Below, one piece after another: positions 56,300 to 64,000 of a stretch of 64,000 nucleotides of DNA (within the stretch, counting starts at the first letter, position 1; each line of letters starts with the position of its first letter). A model generated the notes under the pieces. That model did no database searches. It saw only the letters and a list, made by a program, of their open reading frames with translations, and had not been told where the DNA came from. The position numbers were made by a program, and so were the translations under genes. The stretch is from assembly GCA_937876245.1 (NCBI GenBank), contig CALEGP010000038.1, positions 1-64,000 of the forward strand. The letters run 5' to 3'. This stretch comes from an uncultured Actinomycetes bacterium (GTDB lineage Bacteria; Actinomycetota; Actinomycetes; Nanopelagicales; Nanopelagicaceae).

Positions 56300-56548
56300 C
56301 TATTTGCTATTGGCAACGATGAAATTAACGGCATCGCCTACAGTTGCCATCTTCGTGACTTCCTCGTCAGGAATTTTTACTCCGAATTTTTCTTCAGCAG
56401 CAACCACAACTTCAACCATGCTAAGTGAGTCGACATCTAGATCATCTGTGAACTTCTTATCCATCGCGATTGCGCCAGCATCTATGCCAGCAACTTCAAC
56501 TACGATCTCTTTAATTCCTTCTAGTACTACGTCAACTGTTAGTGCCAT
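56300..56548 (-). CDS. acpP: Acyl carrier protein
   Basis: The 82-residue acidic four-helix protein carries acyl chains on a phosphopantetheine arm attached at Ser41 in DLDVDSLSMVE. The gene lies between fabH (24 nt gap) and fabF (29 nt gap), with a good ribosome site (aaggagac) before the ATG. Confidence 0.97.
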   Translation of the reverse strand: MALTVDVVLEGIKEIVVEVAGIDAGAIAMDKKFTDDLDVDSLSMVEVVVAAEEKFGVKIPDEEVTKMATVGDAVNFIVANSK

Positions 56549-56572
56549 TACTGTCTCCTTATTTATCGTGCT

Positions 56573-57595
56573 CTAGTTATTTGGTTTAAATGGTAGTTCA
56601 ACTACTTGGCCGGCATATACAAGCCCTGCGCCAAATCCTAGGAGAAGTGCGCTCTTTCCGTAAAGTTCCGGCTTCTCAGCAAGCAGCGCATCCATTGCCA
56701 GTGGTATTGATGCCGAAGAAGTATTGCCCGAAGTACGAATATCGTGGGCAACTACTACGGAATCTGGCAATTTTATTGATTTTACGAGGGCTTCAATGAT
56801 TCGATCATTCGCTTGATGAGGGATAAAAACATCGAGAGTCTCAGGCGTAAGACCGGCGGCTTCCAGAGCCCGAAGCGCTACCGTCGGCATTCCATAAACT
56901 GCCCAGCGATAAACCGACTGACCTTGTTGGCTGATATTTGGCCAACCAATATCAAGTTTTCCAGGATTGTTCTTAAATTCTAAGTAAGAAGGTTCGAGAA
57001 GAATCGCTTCACGACTTTCGGCGGCTGCGCCCCAAATGGTCGGCCCAATTCCAATATCTTCTGATGGCCCGATGACTACAGCGCCAGCACCGTCGGCAAA
57101 AATAAATGCGGTTGCTCGGTCATCAGGATCGGTAAAATCTGAAAGCTTCTCTGCTCCCATAACCAAAACATTTTTCGCAGTCTTATTTCGGACTAAGTCA
57201 TTTGCCAACGCAACGCCATAACAAAAACCAGCACAAGCTGCAGAGATATCAAAGGCTGCTGCGCTCGGATTTCCCAGGCGGACAATTAACTCGGAAGCAG
57301 CGCTTGGCGCTTGGAATGGATAGCTAATGGTGGCAAAAATAACAGCGTCAATATCTTCATTCTTTAAGCCGGCGCGTGCAATCGCAATATTTGCCGACTT
57401 CTCTGCCATGTCAATTAAGGATTCCTCGGCGCTTGCAATATGGCGAGACTGAATTCCAGTTCGTTGTTGAATCCATTCATCGGTCGAATCAATTCTTTCT
57501 ATGATCTCTGAATTGGGAACTACTCGTGGTGGTCGGTAAGCCCCAACCGAAAGGATTCGAGCGCTTTGCACCTCTTGATTAAAATTAAGGACCAT
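56573..57595 (-). CDS. fabH: 3-oxoacyl-ACP synthase III
   Basis: FabH starts fatty-acid synthesis by joining an acyl-CoA primer with malonyl-ACP. The 340-residue protein has catalytic Cys121 in ISAACAGFCYG, the His of IPHQANDRI and the Asn of SGNTSSAS. The ATG overlaps the fabD stop by one base. Confidence 0.96.
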   Translation of the reverse strand: MVLNFNQEVQSARILSVGAYRPPRVVPNSEIIERIDSTDEWIQQRTGIQSRHIASAEESLIDMAEKSANIAIARAGLKNEDIDAVIFATISYPFQAPSAASELIVRLGNPSAAAFDISAACAGFCYGVALANDLVRNKTAKNVLVMGAEKLSDFTDPDDRATAFIFADGAGAVVIGPSEDIGIGPTIWGAAAESREAILLEPSYLEFKNNPGKLDIGWPNISQQGQSVYRWAVYGMPTVALRALEAAGLTPETLDVFIPHQANDRIIEALVKSIKLPDSVVVAHDIRTSGNTSSASIPLAMDALLAEKPELYGKSALLLGFGAGLVYAGQVVELPFKPNN

Positions 57596-58518
57596 TAGTT
57601 ACCTCCGTGCTTTGCTATGAATTTGCCAGCTGCGGCTAGATCTTCGGGGCTCTTAAGGGTAAAGGTCTCGATTTCACTCTGCGCTCGCTTAACTAGGCCC
57701 GCAAGGGTTCCGGCAGGTGGCACTTCGATAATACCCGTAACTCCACACTTTGCCAGGGTATTCATGCAGAGATCCCAACGCACCGGACTGGCAATTTGTC
57801 CAACGATGCGATCTAAAATTTCTCGACTATCTTCAATCACCGCGCCATCCTTATTGGATATGAATGGAATTTTTGAGTCGCTACAAATTAGCGATGCGCC
57901 AAGCTTTGCAAGTGGCGAAACTGCGGGCGCCATAGTTGAAGTATGAAAAGCGCCAGAAACTGCGAGCGCACGAACCCGAGCACCTTCCGGTGGATTTTCG
58001 CTAAGAGCGGCCAGAGCGCTTAATGAGCCAGCGGCAACAATCTGACCACCACCATTTTCATTTGCCGCAGTAAGTCCTTGAGCAGCTATCGCATCTAGTA
58101 CCGCTTGGCGCTCGCCACCTAACACTGCAGACATTCCAGTATTCGAATTCTTGGCAGCAATTGCCATTTGAGCGCCGCGGGCGTGAACTAACTTGATCGC
58201 TGAAACTTCATCGATAGCGCCACAGATTGCGGCAGCAGTAATCTCGCCAACAGAGTGTCCAGCGATATAGCTAATGGAAGAAAGATCCGCTCCAAATAGG
58301 GTCGATGCACCAATCATGCCGCCTGCTACTAACAACGGTTGAGCATTTGCGGTATCTCGAATCTCATCAGCAGTTGCCACAGTTCCTAGGCGAGTTAAGT
58401 CCAAGCCGATCGCATCTGACCAGTTACTCAATAATTCAGCAGCTTTTGGATCCTCCAGCCAAGGCGAAAGGAAGCCCGGAGATTGGGAACCTTGACCTGG
58501 AGCGAGGAGAGCGAGCAC
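57595..58518 (-). CDS. fabD: Malonyl-CoA:ACP transacylase
   Basis: FabD loads malonyl groups on ACP. The 307-residue protein begins LALLAPGQGSQ and carries the nucleophile in AGHSVGE (Ser89), with the His partner likely in SGAFHT. The GTG start at 58518 opens the fab operon, which faces away from the etf genes across a 96-bp gap. Confidence 0.95.
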   Translation of the reverse strand: MLALLAPGQGSQSPGFLSPWLEDPKAAELLSNWSDAIGLDLTRLGTVATADEIRDTANAQPLLVAGGMIGASTLFGADLSSISYIAGHSVGEITAAAICGAIDEVSAIKLVHARGAQMAIAAKNSNTGMSAVLGGERQAVLDAIAAQGLTAANENGGGQIVAAGSLSALAALSENPPEGARVRALAVSGAFHTSTMAPAVSPLAKLGASLICSDSKIPFISNKDGAVIEDSREILDRIVGQIASPVRWDLCMNTLAKCGVTGIIEVPPAGTLAGLVKRAQSEIETFTLKSPEDLAAAGKFIAKHGGN

Positions 58519-58614
58519 GGCTGCAGTTTAAGGTTGTCGAGGCGGTACTGCCGAGTATTGAAAATGGGTGGGTCAAGGTGGCGAATTTGGTTACTGGTCA
58601 GTAACATTTAGCAC

Positions 58615-59424
58615 ATGAAAATTGCCGTTTGTGTGAAACAAGTTCCTGACTCCTGGGCCGAGAAAAAAATGGCTGATGGCCTTTTGGACCGAGCAAATGT
58701 CGATGCTGTTCTAAATGACTTAGATGAATACGCAATTGAAGAAGCGCTACGTATTGTTGAAGCTAATTCTCCAACTAAGGAAGCTGGCGAGGCTAGTGGC
58801 CACACAATTACTTTGATATCGATGGGGCCAGAGCGTGCGACTGAAGCAATCCGCAAAGCACTTTCCATGGGCGCGGACGAGGCAATTCATATTTGCGATG
58901 ACCAACTAGCGGGATCAGATGCGCTCGCAACTTCTTTGGTATTGGCCAAAGTAATTAGCGATGGCGCTTTTGATTTAGTGATTTGTGGCACCGAATCAAC
59001 AGATGCACGAATGAGCGTTATTCCAGCAATGTTGGCAGAGCGCCTCTCTTGGGCCCAATTAACCTTTGCCGGAACCGTGAGCGTAGATCCGAGCATGAAA
59101 AAAGTTTCCATTGCTAGGTCTACAGAATTTGGCATTGAAAATATGGAAGCAAATTTTCCGGCAGTAATCAGCGTGATCGAAAAAATTAATGAGCCAAGGT
59201 ATCCCTCTTTCAAAGGCATCATGGCGGCAAAGAAAAAGACGATCACAACAAAAAATCTCGGGGATATTAATATTGCTCCAGAATTGGTTGGAAGTAAGGC
59301 GGCATGGTCGAAAGTTAAAGATGCAACGCTTAGACCAGCTCGGAGTGCAGGAGTTAAGGTTGAAGATGCAGGTGAGGGCGGGAGAAAATTAGTGGAATTT
59401 CTCGTAGAAAAGCGGGCAATTTAA
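58615..59424 (+). CDS. etfB: Electron transfer flavoprotein, beta subunit
   Basis: EtfB pairs with EtfA to carry electrons from acyl-CoA and related dehydrogenases to the quinone pool. The 269-residue protein has MKIAVCVKQVPDSW, LNDLDEYAIEEALRI and the DLVICGTESTDARMSVIPAMLAE signature loop (AMP site). It opens a forward cluster running to ligA. The stop overlaps the etfA start (TAATG). Confidence 0.95.
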   Translation: MKIAVCVKQVPDSWAEKKMADGLLDRANVDAVLNDLDEYAIEEALRIVEANSPTKEAGEASGHTITLISMGPERATEAIRKALSMGADEAIHICDDQLAGSDALATSLVLAKVISDGAFDLVICGTESTDARMSVIPAMLAERLSWAQLTFAGTVSVDPSMKKVSIARSTEFGIENMEANFPAVISVIEKINEPRYPSFKGIMAAKKKTITTKNLGDINIAPELVGSKAAWSKVKDATLRPARSAGVKVEDAGEGGRKLVEFLVEKRAI

Positions 59425-60362
59425 TGAGCGAAGTATTAATTTTAGTAGATGCTGTTGACGGCAAAGTTGCTAAATCAACTGGCGAATTGGCGACATATGC
59501 AAAAAGTATTGGGAAGGTCAATGCTGTTCTCTTTGATGCCAGCTTGGTTTCTCAACTTGGCGCATATGCAATAGATAATGTGATTATCTGCGGGGGAATT
59601 GATATTACGAAATTTTCCTCGGCACCAGTTGTTCAAACTTTGACACAACTGGTCTCCAGCAAATCACCCACTGCAGTTTTAATTACATCAAGTTCGCGCG
59701 GCAAGGAAATTGCTGGTCGCCTTGCAGTCGCAACAGATTCCGGAATCATTACGGATGCCACATCAATTGACGCAGATCTAGTTGCTACTCAAGTTATTTT
59801 CGGTGGCTCGACTACTGTTCGCTCTGCCGTTGCTCATGGCACTGCGATCGTGACACTTCGTTCAAATTCGATTGAACCTCTTGGCGCTAGCGGCACACCA
59901 ACTACCGAAGAATTTACGCCAACAATTACCGACTCGGCCAAACTTGGAATAGTCACTTCGAGTCAACCAGTGGTTAAAGGTGGCCGCCCAGAGTTAACTG
60001 AAGCTTCAATCGTAGTTTCTGGTGGCCGTGGTACTAATGGAGATTTCAAAGCGGTAGAAGAATTTGCAGATGTACTTGGCGCAGCCGTCGGTGCATCTAG
60101 AGCAGCAACAGATGCCGGGTGGTATCCACATACTCACCAAGTCGGACAGACTGGGAAAACAGTAAGTCCTCAACTCTATGTAGCCTGTGGAATTTCTGGT
60201 GCAATTCAACATCGGGCTGGGATGCAGACCAGCAAAATGATTGTTGTCATCAATAAGGACCCCGAAGCGCCAATCTTTGAATTGGCCGATTATGGCGTAG
60301 TCGGAGATTTATTCAATGTTCTCCCGCAGGCAACTGCAGCAATCACAGCTAGGAAGGCATAG
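59424..60362 (+). CDS. etfA: Electron transfer flavoprotein, alpha subunit
   Basis: EtfA binds the FAD of the ETF dimer. The 312-residue protein has the C-terminal FAD domain: [69 protein letters not shown]. It is coupled to etfB by a 1-base overlap. Confidence 0.96.
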   Translation: MSEVLILVDAVDGKVAKSTGELATYAKSIGKVNAVLFDASLVSQLGAYAIDNVIICGGIDITKFSSAPVVQTLTQLVSSKSPTAVLITSSSRGKEIAGRLAVATDSGIITDATSIDADLVATQVIFGGSTTVRSAVAHGTAIVTLRSNSIEPLGASGTPTTEEFTPTITDSAKLGIVTSSQPVVKGGRPELTEASIVVSGGRGTNGDFKAVEEFADVLGAAVGASRAATDAGWYPHTHQVGQTGKTVSPQLYVACGISGAIQHRAGMQTSKMIVVINKDPEAPIFELADYGVVGDLFNVLPQATAAITARKA

Positions 60363-60388
60363 CTCCAGATCTTAGTTATCCTTTAGGC

Positions 60389-61548
60389 ATGACGATTTAT
60401 CTTGATCACGCTGCTACTGCGCCGATCAATGGCGCCGCGATCGAAGCGCTAAATGCACAGATGCGCAAAGTTGGAAATGCTTCGAGCCTTCACAATCCGG
60501 GAAGATCAATTCGCAAAGATGTAGAAGATGCTCGCCATGCGCTATCCGAGCTAGTTGGAGCGGCGCCATCAGAAATAATATTTACGGGGTCAGGCACAGA
60601 AGCAAATAATTTGGCAATTAAGGGATTTTTTTGGCAATCACCTGAACGCAACGTGATTGTTACATCTGCCTTCGAACATCATGCAATTCTGGATCCAATT
60701 GAATGGCTCGTTGAGCACGAGAGCGCCGAACAGATTCTCATTCCAATTACTAGGGCTGGCTTAATCGATTTAGATTTCTTAAAAGCAGTCGTTGCTTCTA
60801 GAGCTGCAGAGATAGCCGTCATCAGTATTATGCATTCGAATAACGAGCTCGGAGCGATTCAACCTATTGCTGAAGTTGTGAACATTGCCAGAGAGATTCC
60901 AGTTCATACTGATGCGGTACAGAGTTTTGGCAAAGTCGAATTTAATTTTGATTCCTTGGGGGTTACCGCAGCCACAATCAGCGCTCATAAAGTGGGAGGG
61001 CCATTAGGGGTTGCAGCACTAATTTTAAAGCGCGGTTTAGATCTCACTCCCATTTTGCATGGTGGGGGCCAGGAGCGGGAAATTCGCAGCGGAACTTTAA
61101 ATGCACCAGCGATTGTGGCATTTACTGCGGCTGCCCAAGATGCGATCGCAAACCGCGAGGAGAACTTCCGCAAAGTGCGTCATCTTCGTGACTATTTTAT
61201 TTCTAGGCTACAAGTAATCCTGCCTGATGTAAGAATTAATTCAATCTCCGACCCTGCACTTCCAGGAATCCTTAACGCTACATTTCCTGGCACCGAGAGC
61301 GATGCACTTCTTCTACTTTTGGATACTGAGGGGATTTCAGCATCTGCAGGATCAGCATGCAGTGCAGGAGTCCCAAGGCCCAGCCATGTCCTTATGGCTC
61401 TTGGTTTATCTGAAAGTGATGCTGACGCGTCGCTTCGATTATCTATTGGAACAACCAATACCGAAAAAGAAATTGATCAAGTTTTAGCAATTTTGCCAAG
61501 CGTCGTAGAACGTGCCCGAAATGCCTTCGTAGTTAGTGAGTTAATTTA

Positions 61549-61549
<1 letters not shown>
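60389..61549 (+). CDS. iscS: Cysteine desulfurase (IscS/NifS family)
   Basis: This PLP enzyme takes sulfur from cysteine for Fe-S clusters and, given its neighbour mnmA, for tRNA thiolation. The 386-residue protein has TGSGTEANNLAIKG, the Schiff-base Lys in SAHKVGGPLG, and the persulfide Cys in SAGSACSAG. It stands 26 nt after etfA and its stop overlaps mnmA by 1 base. MoaD sulfuration could also draw on it. Confidence 0.94.

Positions 61550-64000
<2,451 letters not shown>

Overview
The window reads as chromosome of a free-living, low-to-mid GC Actinomycetota cell with a compact genome. The gene set and gene order are actinobacterial: nrdR-nrdJ, recO-uppS-zur-glyS-dusB-dgt-dnaG, fabD-fabH-acpP-fabF next to a DUF3145 gene, and etfBA-cysteine desulfurase-mnmA-ligA. 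Intergenic gaps are tiny, 1-8 nt stop/start overlaps are common, and TTG and GTG starts are frequent. I infer a freshwater acI / Nanopelagicales-like lineage or a relative. No rRNA or marker search was possible, so the placement is an inference.

Layout. 1-9.3 kb: nrdR and the B12-dependent ribonucleotide reductase, pyruvate phosphate dikinase, GlpX fructose bisphosphatase and a DinG/XPD-type helicase. 9.2-16.5 kb: a Nudix hydrolase, a secreted PKD protein with a Pro/Thr repeat linker, a DUF4192 protein, alanine dehydrogenase, a GlnA2-type glutamine synthetase, leuA and recO. 16.5-24.9 kb: uppS, a Zur-like repressor with a ZIP transporter under a perfect Zur-type palindrome, glyS, dusB, a YdcF-like protein, dgt, dnaG and tRNA-Asn. 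24.9-34 kb: a DoxX-Rieske fusion facing a long minus-strand run (nnrD, glcD, glcF, small ORF, GH25 lysozyme, galT, galE, galK). 34-35 kb: class I aldolase.

35-52.4 kb is the accessory-looking block. It carries a DUF2249 protein, a DosR-like response regulator, a single-GAF DosS-like sensor kinase that keeps the haem-ligand His and distal Tyr of the mycobacterial sensors, two NarK transporters (type 1 and type 2), narGHJI, and an almost continuous molybdenum-cofactor operon (mobA, a DUF6457 gene, moeA, moaC, moaB/mog, moaE, moaA), followed by a convergent moaD and a lone modB. The right edge is a tRNA-Met(CAT) gene whose 3' end faces the block, as expected for an island integrated at a tRNA. 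Together the genes would sense O2/NO/redox through haem, import nitrate, reduce it to nitrite on the cytoplasmic side of a quinol-linked membrane enzyme, make the Mo-bisMGD cofactor and export nitrite. No nitrite reductase, ModA, ModC or integrase is in the window.

52.4-64 kb: an M23-family secreted protein, a cold-shock protein with a structured 5' leader, DUF3145 and SIMPL-domain proteins, the fatty-acid synthesis cluster, etfBA, a cysteine desulfurase, mnmA and the start of ligA, which runs off the window. I saw no CRISPR array, insertion sequence, phage gene or rRNA.
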